This document shows positions 6,684-14,016 of a stretch of 16,470 bases of DNA, in pieces. The stretch covers positions 1 through 16,470 of the forward strand of contig JASHQP010000802.1 of NCBI GenBank assembly GCA_030039095.1. The letters are read 5' to 3'. The notes below the pieces were generated by a model. That model saw only the letters and a list, made by a program, of their open reading frames with translations. It did no database searches and was not told the DNA's origin. Made by a program: the position numbers and the translations under genes. Source of the stretch: Streptosporangiaceae bacterium (GTDB lineage: Bacteria; Actinomycetota; Actinomycetes; Streptosporangiales; Streptosporangiaceae). The first letter of the stretch is position 1, and every line of letters starts with the position of its first letter.

Positions 6684-7169
6684 TTGACCGGCCTGAACGC
6701 TGCCCCTGCCGAACTGGCCAGGCAGGAGCTGATGGCGTGCTGCTCATCGGCGCGGTGGGCAGCCGAGGTCGTGTCCGGCCGGCCGTACGCGACGGCCGGT
6801 GAGTTGCTGGCGAACTCGGACGCGGCGGTGGCCGGGCTCGTACCGGCCGAACTGGAGCAGGCGCTGGCGGGTCACCCGAGGATCGGGGAACGGCGTGGCG
6901 TGGACGAGCGATCGCGCCGCGAGCAGGCCGGGGTGCTCGCCGCGGACCCGGCCACGATCCAGGCTCTGGCCGACGGCAACGAGGAGTACGAGCGCCGGTT
7001 CGGCCACATTTACCTGGTCTGCGCCACCGGCCGCGACGCCGCCGGCCTCCTGGCCCTGCTCCGCGAGCGGCTGGGCAACGATCCCGATACCGAGTGGGGC
7101 GTGGTCCGCCGCGAACTAGGGAAGATCAACCGCATCAGGCTGGCCAAGCTGCTCGAGGACGGGGCATGA
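6684..7169 (+). CDS. uraD: 2-oxo-4-hydroxy-4-carboxy-5-ureidoimidazoline (OHCU) decarboxylase
   Basis: A 161-residue protein that decarboxylates OHCU to (S)-allantoin, the last step from urate. Diagnostic motifs are GHPRIGE (catalytic His64), RSRREQAGV with Glu80, NEEYERRFGHIYLVCATGR at about 99-117 and LGNDPDTEWGVVRRELGKIN at about 130-149. The start is difficult. The TTG at 6684, 13 bp after the permease stop, gives MTGLNAAPAELARQELMACC, which aligns with the family's normal N-terminus (a short NALPAEEA-like helix), but no Shine-Dalgarno is visible. The next option, ATG at 6732, would remove that helix. Translational coupling to the permease may explain the weak start. It is followed 22 bp later by the HIU hydrolase gene. 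Confidence 0.93.
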   Translation: MTGLNAAPAELARQELMACCSSARWAAEVVSGRPYATAGELLANSDAAVAGLVPAELEQALAGHPRIGERRGVDERSRREQAGVLAADPATIQALADGNEEYERRFGHIYLVCATGRDAAGLLALLRERLGNDPDTEWGVVRRELGKINRIRLAKLLEDGA

Positions 7170-7191
7170 ACCTCATGCCGGAGGCGCGCAC

Positions 7192-7527
7192 GTGAGCACG
7201 GTCACCACCCACGTGCTGGACACTGCGCGCGGCGCACCAGCGGCGGGCGTGCCGGTCCGGCTGGAGCGCGTGTCCGGCCCGGGCCCGGAGGAGATCGGCC
7301 GCGCCAGCACCGACGCCGACGGGCGGGTCAGCGACCTCGGGCCGCAGCGGCTGCCGGCCGGGACCTACCGCCTCGTCTTCGACACCGGCGGGTACTTCGC
7401 ACAGCAGGGGACGGCCGGGTTCTTCCCCGAGGTCGCGGTCACGTTCACCGTCGACGGCGAGGGGCGGCACTACCACGTTCCGCTGCTGCTCAGCCCGTTC
7501 GGCTTCGCCACCTACCGCGGGAGCTGA
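7192..7527 (+). CDS. uraH: 5-hydroxyisourate hydrolase (transthyretin-like)
   Basis: A 111-residue protein, the usual size. It hydrolyses 5-hydroxyisourate, the uricase product, to OHCU. The transthyretin-like fold shows its three catalytic signatures: TTHVLDT with His7 at the N-terminus, DGRVSDL with Arg45, and HYHVPLLLSP with His95, ending in the C-terminal tetrapeptide Tyr-Arg-Gly-Ser that distinguishes HIU hydrolases from true transthyretins. The start is GTG with GGAGG six bases upstream. No signal peptide is present, so it is cytoplasmic. The uricase gene starts 4 bp after its stop, so the two consecutive enzymes are co-translated. Confidence 0.96.
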   Translation: MSTVTTHVLDTARGAPAAGVPVRLERVSGPGPEEIGRASTDADGRVSDLGPQRLPAGTYRLVFDTGGYFAQQGTAGFFPEVAVTFTVDGEGRHYHVPLLLSPFGFATYRGS

Positions 7528-7531
7528 TGCC

Positions 7532-8446
7532 ATGGCGATCGTGCTCGGGCCCAACCAGTACGGCAAGGCCGAGACCCGGGTCGTGCGCGTCTACCGGGAC
7601 GCCGAGCGGCACGAGATCCGGGACCTCAACGTCTCCACCGTGCTGCGCGGGGACTTCGCCGACGCGCACACCCACGGAGACCAGGCCAACGTGCTCCCCA
7701 CCGACAGCCAGAAGAACACGTGCTTCGCCTACGCCAAGGAGAAGGGGGTCGGCCAGGTCGAGGACTACGCCCTCGACCTGGCCCGCCACTTCGTCACCGA
7801 CATCGCGCCGGTCAGCGCGGCCAGGGTGGAGGTCGAGGAATACCGGTGGGAACGGATCAGCGTGGCCGGCCAGCCGCACCCGCACGCGTTCGCCCGGGCG
7901 TCCAGCGAGGTCCGCACCACGGCGGTGACCGTCGCCGCCGGGGGCCAGGCACCGGCTTGCTGGGTCGTCTCGGGCCTGGACGGCCTCGTCGTGATGAAGT
8001 CGACCGGCTCGGAGTTCCACGGCTTCCTCGAGGACCGGTACACCACGCTGGCCGAGACCGACGACCGGATCCTGGCGACGTCGCTGACCGCGCGCTGGCG
8101 CTACGAGATGGGCGGCGGCCAGCCAAAGAGCTGGGACGAAGCCCACGCCCAGGTCAGGCAGATCCTGCTGGAGCGATTCGCCGAGGTGCACAGCCTGGCG
8201 CTGCAGCAGACGCTGTTCGAGATGGGCAAGGCGGTCCTCGAGGCGAGGGACGACGTGGCGGAGATCAGGCTGTCCGCGCCGAACCGGCACCACTTCCTCG
8301 CCGACCTGGCGCCGTTTGGCCTGGACAACCCCGGGGAAGTGTTCTTCGCCGCCGACCGTCCCTACGGCCTGATCCAGGCCACCGTCCAGCGGGATGACGC
8401 CGAAGACCCAGGCCCGGCCTGGGATTCCGCCACCGCATTTGCATGA
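7532..8446 (+). CDS. uaZ: Urate oxidase (uricase), cofactor-free
   Basis: A 304-residue tunnelling-fold enzyme oxidising urate with O2 to 5-hydroxyisourate and H2O2, without metal or flavin. Visible active-site features: the Lys12-Thr57 dyad (NQYGKAETR and VLPTDSQKNT), the His in APNRHHF at about 250-255, a conserved SEFHGFLEDRYTTL segment at about 160-173 with the stacking Phe, and the QQTLFEMG segment with Gln225/226. The ATG at 7532 has GGGAG upstream and lies 4 bp from the HIU hydrolase stop. The peroxide it makes would need catalase; none is in the window. The TGA stop is immediately embedded in a hairpin. Confidence 0.97.
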   Translation: MAIVLGPNQYGKAETRVVRVYRDAERHEIRDLNVSTVLRGDFADAHTHGDQANVLPTDSQKNTCFAYAKEKGVGQVEDYALDLARHFVTDIAPVSAARVEVEEYRWERISVAGQPHPHAFARASSEVRTTAVTVAAGGQAPACWVVSGLDGLVVMKSTGSEFHGFLEDRYTTLAETDDRILATSLTARWRYEMGGGQPKSWDEAHAQVRQILLERFAEVHSLALQQTLFEMGKAVLEARDDVAEIRLSAPNRHHFLADLAPFGLDNPGEVFFAADRPYGLIQATVQRDDAEDPGPAWDSATAFA

Positions 8447-8465
8447 TCGCCCGGCGGGGGCGATC
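8445..8465 (+). terminator. Hairpin after uricase, with a competing pairing
   Basis: GATCGCCC-GGCGG-GGGCGATC is a perfect 8-bp stem with a 5-base loop starting at the uricase stop codon, with no U-run. The right arm region (8456-8464, GGGGGCGAT) could instead pair with ATCGTCCCC at 8486-8494 (nine pairs, one G-U). The two folds exclude each other, which would allow partial termination or attenuation before the hydroxylase genes. The hairpins are seen directly; their function is inferred. Confidence 0.45.
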
Positions 8466-8526
8466 TTCAGCTCTACCGACCGAAAATCGTCCCCGATAAG
8501 CGATCTTGGAGATTGGGGAGCCACGC

Positions 8527-9399
8527 GTGGACTTTTTGCAGCCGACGAGCTGGGGTGATGCGCTGGCTGCGAAGGCGGAGCGGCCCGACGCGGTGCCGAT
8601 CGCGGGGGGCACCGACGTGATGGTGGAGCTGAACTTCGACGCCCGCCGCCCCGCCGCCCTGCTGGACCTGACCAGGGTCGCCGACCTGGCCCAGTGGTCC
8701 GCCGGGGGCGGCATGGTCCGGCTCGGCGCCGGGGTCAGCTACGCGCGGGTGATCACCGAGCTCGGCGACCGGCTGCCGGGGCTGGCCATGGCGGCCAGGA
8801 CGGTGGGCTCGCCGCAGATCCGCAACCGGGGCACCGTGGGCGGCAACCTCGGCGCCGCGTCGCCAGCGGGCGACAGCCATCCGCCGCTGCTCGCGGCCGG
8901 GGCCGAGATCGAGGTGGCGTCGGTGCGCGGGGTCCGCACGATTCCAGCCGCCGACTTCTACACCGGCGTCAAGCGCCACGCCCTTGCCGACGACGAGCTG
9001 ATCGCGGCGATCCTGATCCCGCAGGCAGCCGGCCCGCAGCAGTTCAGCAAGATCGGCACCCGGAACGCGATGGTGATCGCCGTGGCGTCGTTCTGCATCA
9101 GCCTGAACACGGCGGACCGGACGGTCGGCACCGGCATCGGATCGGCGGCGCCGACGCCGAGGCGGGCGCTGGACGCCGAGCGTTTCCTCGCGGCCGCGCT
9201 GGCCGAGAAAGGCCTGTGGGAATCCCGCGCGGACCTGCCCGAAGCCGTGGTCAGCGAGTTCGGGGAGAGGGTGAGGGCCGCGGCCTCCCCGGTCGACGAC
9301 GTGCGAGGCACGGCCGCCTACCGGCTGCATGGGCTCGCGGTGATGGCCAGGCGTACGCTGACCTGGGCCTGGGATTCCCTGCAGGCCAAGGGAGGCTGA
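8527..9399 (+). CDS. Xanthine dehydrogenase-type FAD-binding subunit
   Basis: A 290-residue CoxM/XdhB-like subunit of a molybdenum hydroxylase, carrying electrons from the iron-sulfur subunit to NAD+ through FAD. The PCMH-type FAD domain shows IAGGTDVMVELN (about 25-36), and QIRNRGTVGGNLGAASPAGD at 97-116, which binds the FAD pyrophosphate and flavin. The C-terminal CO_deh_flav_C domain follows from about residue 185. I chose GTG at 8527 because GGGGAG lies six bases before it and the protein then begins MDFLQPTSW as usual; a TTG at 8506 lacks a ribosome site. It is followed 4 bp later by the 2Fe-2S subunit. The uricase and deaminase context favours a purine substrate, although other aldehyde or heterocycle hydroxylases share this subunit. 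Confidence 0.93.
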   Translation: MDFLQPTSWGDALAAKAERPDAVPIAGGTDVMVELNFDARRPAALLDLTRVADLAQWSAGGGMVRLGAGVSYARVITELGDRLPGLAMAARTVGSPQIRNRGTVGGNLGAASPAGDSHPPLLAAGAEIEVASVRGVRTIPAADFYTGVKRHALADDELIAAILIPQAAGPQQFSKIGTRNAMVIAVASFCISLNTADRTVGTGIGSAAPTPRRALDAERFLAAALAEKGLWESRADLPEAVVSEFGERVRAAASPVDDVRGTAAYRLHGLAVMARRTLTWAWDSLQAKGG

Positions 9400-9403
9400 C
9401 CGC

Positions 9404-9883
9404 ATGCGGATCACGGCGACGGTCAACGGCGAGACCAAGCAGGCCGACGATGTCTGGGAGGGCGAAAGCCTGCTGTACGTGCTGCGGGAGCGGATGGGGC
9501 TGCCCGGCTCGAAGAACGCGTGCGAGCAGGGCGAGTGCGGTTCGTGCACGGTGTACCTGGACGGCGAGGCGGTGTGCGCCTGCCTGGTCGCGGCCGGCCA
9601 GGCGCAGGGCCGCAGCATCGTCACCGTCGAGGGCCTGGCCGCGGCGGACGGTGGCCTGCATCCCGTGCAGCAGGCGTTCATCGAGGCCGGGGCGGTCCAG
9701 TGCGGGTTCTGCACGCCGGGCCTGCTGGTCGCAACGCACGACCTGCTGCGCAGGCGCACCCAGCCGACGGACGCCGAGATCCGCGAGGCGCTGGCCGGCA
9801 ACCTGTGCCGGTGCACCGGCTACGAGAAGATCCTCGCGGCCGTCCGGCTGGCCGCCGACCGGTGGCAGGACCGCGCCTCGTGA
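9404..9883 (+). CDS. Xanthine dehydrogenase-type 2Fe-2S subunit
   Basis: A 159-residue electron-transfer subunit with two [2Fe-2S] clusters. The plant-ferredoxin-type N-terminal domain has Cys40, Cys45, Cys48 and Cys60 (CEQGECGSC...C), and the C-terminal helical domain has Cys100, Cys103, Cys135 and Cys137 (CGFC and CRC). All eight ligands are present and the length is standard. The ATG is preceded by GGGAGG. It would accept electrons from a molybdopterin-binding catalytic subunit and pass them to the FAD subunit. That catalytic subunit (about 750-800 residues) normally lies next to this gene but is not found here; the next gene overlaps by four bases and encodes an amidohydrolase. Confidence 0.96.
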   Translation: MRITATVNGETKQADDVWEGESLLYVLRERMGLPGSKNACEQGECGSCTVYLDGEAVCACLVAAGQAQGRSIVTVEGLAAADGGLHPVQQAFIEAGAVQCGFCTPGLLVATHDLLRRRTQPTDAEIREALAGNLCRCTGYEKILAAVRLAADRWQDRAS

Positions 9884-11247
9884 CCGCCCTCGTCCTGTCC
9901 GGCTGTCACGTGCTGACCATGAACCCCGAGCGAGACGAGTACTCCGCCGGGCATGTGGTCATCGAAGGCGACCGCATCACCGCCGTGGGTTCCGGGCCAG
10001 AACGCGACGCCGACGCCCACCCCGGCGCGCGCCGCGTCGACGCCACCGGCTGCCTGGCCACGCCCGGGCTGGTCAACACGCACGATCACCTGTACCAGTG
10101 GGCCACCAGGGGCCGTGCCGTCGACGCCCCCCTCTTCGGCTGGCTGACCGCCCTGTACCCGGTCTGGGCGCGGATGGACGCGGGGATCGTGCGCGCCGCG
10201 GCGACGGCGGCGCTGGCCTGGCACGCCAGGACCGGCTGCACGACCACGATGGACCACCACTACCTGTTCCCCAAGGCCGGCGGCGACGTGCTCGCCGCCA
10301 CGATCGAGGCAGCCGCCGGCGTGGGCCTGCGGTTCCATCCCACCCGTGGCTCCATGGATCTTGGCGCAAGCTCCGGCGGGCTGCCGCCCGACGACGTGGT
10401 GGAGGACATCGACGCGATCCTCGCCGCGACGCAGGCGGCGATCGAGCGGTTCCACGACCCGTCGCCGGGCTCGATGGTGCGGGTCGGCGTCGCACCGTGC
10501 TCCCCGTTCAGCGTCAGCGGGGAGCTGCTGACCCAGTCGGCCGCGCTGGCCAGGAGCTACCCGCCCAGCGCCGGTATCCGGCTGCACACGCATCTCGCCG
10601 AGACCGCCGACGAGGACGACTACTGCCGCGAGCGCTTCGGCTGCACGCCTACCGAGTACGCGGACTCGGTCGGCTGGCTCGGTCCGGACGTCTGGCTGGC
10701 GCACGGGGTGCACCTGGATGACCGCGCGATCTCCAGACTCGCCGCGACCGGTACCGGCGTCGCGCACTGCCCGTCCTCCAACGCCAGGCTCGGCGCGGGC
10801 ATCTGCCGCACCCGCTCGCTGGCCGACGCGGGCGTCCCCGTGGGGCTCGGGGTGGACGGCGCGGCCTCCCAGGAGGCCGGCTCGCTGGTGGCCGAGGTGC
10901 AAGCGGCGGCGCTGTTCGCGCGCGCCGTCGGCGGGGCCGGCGCGATGACCGTGCGGGAGGCCGTCGAGCTGGGCACGCTCGGCGGGGCGCGGGTGCTCGG
11001 CCGCGAAGCCGACCTCGGCTCGCTGGAGCCGGGCAAGCTCGCGGACGTCGCGTTGTGGCGGCTGGACACTCTGCCGCACGCGGGCATCGCCGACCCCGTC
11101 GCCGCGCTGGTCCTCGGCTCGCCGCCCCCGCTCGAGCTGCTGCTCGTGGGGGGCAAGGCCGTGGTCGAGCGCGACCGCCTGGTGACCGCCGACGAGCAGG
11201 AGATCGCCGACGCCGCCCGGCGGGCCAGCATGTCCCTGGCCGGCTGA
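9880..11247 (+). CDS. 8-oxoguanine deaminase-like amidohydrolase
   Basis: A 455-residue TIM-barrel amidohydrolase of the AtzB/TrzN/guanine-deaminase branch. Metal ligands and catalytic residues are visible: HDH at 68-70, HTHLAET at 236-242 (His238, Glu241), AHGVH with His275, and GLGVDG with Asp326. The segments LYQWATRG, FGWLTALYPVW, TTTMDHHYLFP (120-130), RFHPTRGSMDLG and APCSPFSVS match what I know of 8-oxoguanine deaminases (EC 3.5.4.32), which give urate and ammonia. The uricase pathway in the same cluster supports that reaction. Guanine or hydroxyatrazine-type deamination is the alternative. The GTG start lies inside the stop of the 2Fe-2S gene (GTGA), so translation is coupled. The last codons fall in a 22-bp tandem duplication. 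Confidence 0.88.
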   Translation: MTALVLSGCHVLTMNPERDEYSAGHVVIEGDRITAVGSGPERDADAHPGARRVDATGCLATPGLVNTHDHLYQWATRGRAVDAPLFGWLTALYPVWARMDAGIVRAAATAALAWHARTGCTTTMDHHYLFPKAGGDVLAATIEAAAGVGLRFHPTRGSMDLGASSGGLPPDDVVEDIDAILAATQAAIERFHDPSPGSMVRVGVAPCSPFSVSGELLTQSAALARSYPPSAGIRLHTHLAETADEDDYCRERFGCTPTEYADSVGWLGPDVWLAHGVHLDDRAISRLAATGTGVAHCPSSNARLGAGICRTRSLADAGVPVGLGVDGAASQEAGSLVAEVQAAALFARAVGGAGAMTVREAVELGTLGGARVLGREADLGSLEPGKLADVALWRLDTLPHAGIADPVAALVLGSPPPLELLLVGGKAVVERDRLVTADEQEIADAARRASMSLAG

Positions 11248-11284
11248 AGCGACGTCCCTGGCCGGCTGAAGCGACGTCCCTGGC
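11232..11284 (+). repeat. 22-bp tandem repeat, 2.4 copies, over the deaminase stop
   Basis: The unit GTCCCTGGCCGGCTGAAGCG+AC occurs at 11232-11253 and 11254-11275, identically, with a partial third copy at 11276-11284. The first copy encodes the C-terminal Ser-Leu-Ala-Gly and the stop codon; the rest lies in the intergenic region. It looks like a recent slippage or recombination duplication of the gene's 3' end and has no obvious coding effect. Confidence 0.9.
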
Positions 11285-11306
11285 GGACCGATCGACCCGC
11301 GTGCCC

Positions 11307-11336
11307 TTGACGCCCGGAATCACCCAACCGTAACCT
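11307..11336 (+). promoter_or_regulatory. Candidate promoter of the APC permease operon
   Basis: TTGACG (11307-11312), an 18-bp spacer, then TAACCT (11331-11336) forms an acceptable -35/-10 pair 46 bp upstream of the permease ATG. A perfect 12-bp palindrome, AGCCTATAGGCT (11346-11357), lies immediately downstream, overlapping the expected transcription start. It could be an operator, for example for the GntR protein encoded at the end of the cassette, or could itself provide a TATAGG -10. All roles are inferred. Confidence 0.4.
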
Positions 11337-11381
11337 GCAGCCCACAGCCTATAGGCTTCGATCCACCTGGGAGGTTCCGCG

Positions 11382-12827
11382 ATGACCCTCAGCCCTTCGT
11401 CGGCCAGCACCCTCAGGCGGAACGCCCTGACGGCAACCGACGTGGTCGCGATGGCGACAGCCACCTACGCCCCGACCGCCGCGCTGTACTTCAACACGCC
11501 GATCGCCGTGTCGTTCGCAGGCTCCAGCGTTCCGTTCGCGTTCCTGCTGGCCACCGTCGCCATGCTGATCGTGGCGTCGTGCATGGCCCAGCTCGCGAAG
11601 CATCAGGCGAACGCGGGCGGCTACTACTCCTGGATCCGCAGTGCGCTGGGACAGCGCGCCGGCTTTATCGTGGGCTGGCTGGTCCTGGCCGGATCGTTCC
11701 TGACCGTTCCCGGAGTCTGCGCCGCCGAGGGCGACTACGTTTCGACGATCCTGGGCCGCTACGGGGTCAGCCTGAACTGGGTCGTGATCGCGCTGATCCT
11801 GCTCGCGCTGGTGACCGTGATCAACATTATCGGCGTAAGGCCGTCGGTACGCTTCGGCCTTGTCATCCTGGCCGTAGAGCTCGTCATCGTCACCGTGCTG
11901 TGCATCGTGGTCGTCGCCAAAGGCGGCGCGGCGGGGAACACGGTCGTGCCGTTCAAGCCGCCGTCCGGGTTCGGTGCGCTCGGCGGCGCGATGGTGTTCG
12001 GTGTGCTGTCCTTCGTCGGGTTCGAGGCCGTGACCACGACGGGCGAGGAAGCGACCCGGGCGCGCCGGCACATCCCGCTCGCACTGTTCCTCGCCGTGAT
12101 CATCGGTGGGCTGTTCCTGACGTTCGGCTCGTATGCCGCGACGATCGGCTTCGGCGTCCATCATTCGAGCGCCCTGGCGGGCAACGCCGCGCCGTTCGAC
12201 ACGCTCGCCGAGCGGTTCGCGAGCCCAGCGTTCCGGCTCGCCATCGATATCGCCGGGGTCACCAGTTTCACCGCGTCGCTGCTGCTGACGGCGCTGGCGG
12301 TGTCGCGCATCTACTACGCGATGTCCAGGGACAGGCTGCTGCCGGCCGCCCTGGGCCGGGTGTCGGCGCGATACCAGACGCCGGTCGTGGCCATCGTCGC
12401 GGAGGCTGCGCTCGGGCTCGTGCTCTTCCTCGTGCTCGGCCTGTGGGTAGGCCCCGAGAACACCTACGCCTACCTGGGCACCGTGCTGACCTTCGCGATG
12501 GTTCCCGTCTACGTCCTGATCATGGTGTCCACGTTCGTCGTCTTCCGCACCAGCCTGCGCCGGCTCTTCAACCCGATCCTGCACGCGCTGCTGCCGCTCA
12601 TCGGCATCGCGGTCATGGTCTACCCGCTGTGGTCGATCAGCCCGCTCGGCGGCCCGCAGGCGCCGCCCTACGACTATCTTCCGGTGGTAGTGATCGTCTA
12701 CCTCCTCGCCGGCATTGTGCTCACGTTCGTGCTGCGGCGGCGCCTCGCGCAGGCCGAGGCCGCGATCGGGCGGGCGGCGTTCGCGGAGGCGGACGAATCA
12801 GGTGCGCAGCAGCCTTCCCATGCCTAG
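11382..12827 (+). CDS. APC family amino acid permease
   Basis: A 481-residue transporter with about twelve hydrophobic helices. The first helix region is TATDVVAMATATYAPTAAL. GGYYSWIRSALG at 79-90 is the conserved APC element after helix 2, and FVGFEAVTTTGEE followed by RHIPLAL (211-235) is the helix 6 to loop signature of amino acid/polyamine/organocation permeases. The ATG is preceded by GGGAGG seven bases upstream. It probably imports an amino acid, amine or amide-like compound by proton symport, and would supply the aminotransferase, cyclase and amidase encoded behind it. The substrate cannot be told from the sequence. The next gene starts inside its last codons. Confidence 0.93.
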   Translation: MTLSPSSASTLRRNALTATDVVAMATATYAPTAALYFNTPIAVSFAGSSVPFAFLLATVAMLIVASCMAQLAKHQANAGGYYSWIRSALGQRAGFIVGWLVLAGSFLTVPGVCAAEGDYVSTILGRYGVSLNWVVIALILLALVTVINIIGVRPSVRFGLVILAVELVIVTVLCIVVVAKGGAAGNTVVPFKPPSGFGALGGAMVFGVLSFVGFEAVTTTGEEATRARRHIPLALFLAVIIGGLFLTFGSYAATIGFGVHHSSALAGNAAPFDTLAERFASPAFRLAIDIAGVTSFTASLLLTALAVSRIYYAMSRDRLLPAALGRVSARYQTPVVAIVAEAALGLVLFLVLGLWVGPENTYAYLGTVLTFAMVPVYVLIMVSTFVVFRTSLRRLFNPILHALLPLIGIAVMVYPLWSISPLGGPQAPPYDYLPVVVIVYLLAGIVLTFVLRRRLAQAEAAIGRAAFAEADESGAQQPSHA

Positions 12828-14016
12828 GGCCCTGGCGGGCGTGGGAGCCAGCGACGAGGCACAGGTGTGGCTGCACGGTGAGACCGAGCAGCCGATGACA
12901 CGCGTCGTCGAGACGCTCATCGAGAGGCACCACCCGGACAGCCGGCTGCGCTTGAGCGGCTCGCCATTGGTGCCGCTGCCAGGCCACGTCCGGGAAGCGG
13001 TGGACGCGGCCGCCACCGTCCCCGGATACGCGCCATCGGGCGGCGAGCCTGCGCTCCGCGAGGCGATCGCGGCCTCGCTCGAGGCGCGCGGCGTCCGTGC
13101 CTCGCCCGGACAGGTCGTCGTGACGTGTGGCGCGATGCACGCGCTCGACCTTGTGTTCCGCGCGGTTCTGCGGCCCGGGGACGAGGTGCTCATGCCGGCG
13201 CCGGGCTTCTTCGTCGGCGGCCTGGCCCGGCAGGTTGGTGCCCGCGTTGTCTGGTTCTCCAGCCCGGCCTCCGCCGGGTTCCGTCCCTCCTGGGCGGCCG
13301 CCGACGCTGCCGTCACCCCGCGGACCAAGATCCTCTACGTCAACACGCCGGTAAATCCGACCGGCTACGTGTACGACGAGACGGACATCCGCGCCGCCGC
13401 GGATCTCGCAGCACGGTCCGGGCTGCTGCTCGTCAGCGACGAGTCGCTGTCGAGATTCGTCTATGGGGGGCGTGGCCACCTGTCGCCTGCGGCCGCACAC
13501 CCGGAGCTGCCAAGCGTTCTAGTGGGCTCGTTTTCCAAGGACTACGCGATGCCAGGGATGCGCGCCGGCTACGCGGTCCTGCCGCCGGAGTTGCTCGGCC
13601 GCGTGTCGGCGCTGCTCGAGTGGTCGATGCTGGCGGTCAGCCGGCCGGCTCAGGCGGCGGCTCTTGCTGCGATGACCGGACCCGGCGACTGGCTCGACGC
13701 GATGGTGGCAGACGCCGCGAAACGCGGCTCGTGGGCGGCTCGCGAACTCGCCGCGATCGCGGGGCTGAGCTGCATCCCACCGCGAGGGGGACTGAACCTC
13801 TTCCCCCGCTTCGCCGGCGACGCCGAGGCCCTGGCCAGGGATCTGATCGTGCGGTTCGGCGTGCCGGCCTGCCCGGGGCCCGCGTTCGGCTGTGCCGGGT
13901 ACTTCCGTCTCCAGTTCGGCGGCGCCTGGCAGGATCTGCAGCTAGCGCTGCGATACATCAAGGAAGCTGTGGCAAGCAGCAGTTCGCCGTCGGCCCCAAG
14001 GGACGCGCACTCATGA
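12820..14016 (+). CDS. PLP-dependent aminotransferase, class I/II
   Basis: A 398-residue fold-type I aminotransferase. Key residues: CGAMHALDLVFRAVLRPGD (103-121) for the phosphate-binding region, NTPVNPTGYVY with Asn179, Asp207 in LLLVSDESLSRFVY for the pyridine nitrogen, the Schiff-base Lys240 in SFSKDYAMPGMRAGY, and a C-terminal Arg in FRLQFGG that would bind the substrate carboxylate. It moves an amino group from an amino acid to a 2-oxoacid. The start is uncertain: ATG at 12820 overlaps the permease by 8 bp, while GTG at 12841 and ATG at 12895 are in-frame alternatives, and none has a strong ribosome site. The stop overlaps the cyclase start by four bases (ATGA). The amino donor is unknown; kynurenine, aromatic and alanine/aspartate-type aminotransferases share these motifs. 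Confidence 0.93.
   Translation: MPRALAGVGASDEAQVWLHGETEQPMTRVVETLIERHHPDSRLRLSGSPLVPLPGHVREAVDAAATVPGYAPSGGEPALREAIAASLEARGVRASPGQVVVTCGAMHALDLVFRAVLRPGDEVLMPAPGFFVGGLARQVGARVVWFSSPASAGFRPSWAAADAAVTPRTKILYVNTPVNPTGYVYDETDIRAAADLAARSGLLLVSDESLSRFVYGGRGHLSPAAAHPELPSVLVGSFSKDYAMPGMRAGYAVLPPELLGRVSALLEWSMLAVSRPAQAAALAAMTGPGDWLDAMVADAAKRGSWAARELAAIAGLSCIPPRGGLNLFPRFAGDAEALARDLIVRFGVPACPGPAFGCAGYFRLQFGGAWQDLQLALRYIKEAVASSSSPSAPRDAHS

Noticed and set aside
8473..9816. 447-codon minus-strand open frame opposite the hydroxylase subunits
   Set aside because: The plus-strand frames carry full FAD and 2Fe-2S motifs; the antisense product is compositionally biased and motif-free.
11232..11284. Attachment site or insertion-sequence scar at the 22-bp repeats
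   Set aside because: The copies are directly adjacent with no element between them and no integrase or transposase nearby; simple tandem duplication explains them.
11349..12584. 411-codon minus-strand frame opposite the APC permease
   Set aside because: Low-complexity Asp/Arg/His/Gln composition, no start-site support, opposite a clear membrane protein.
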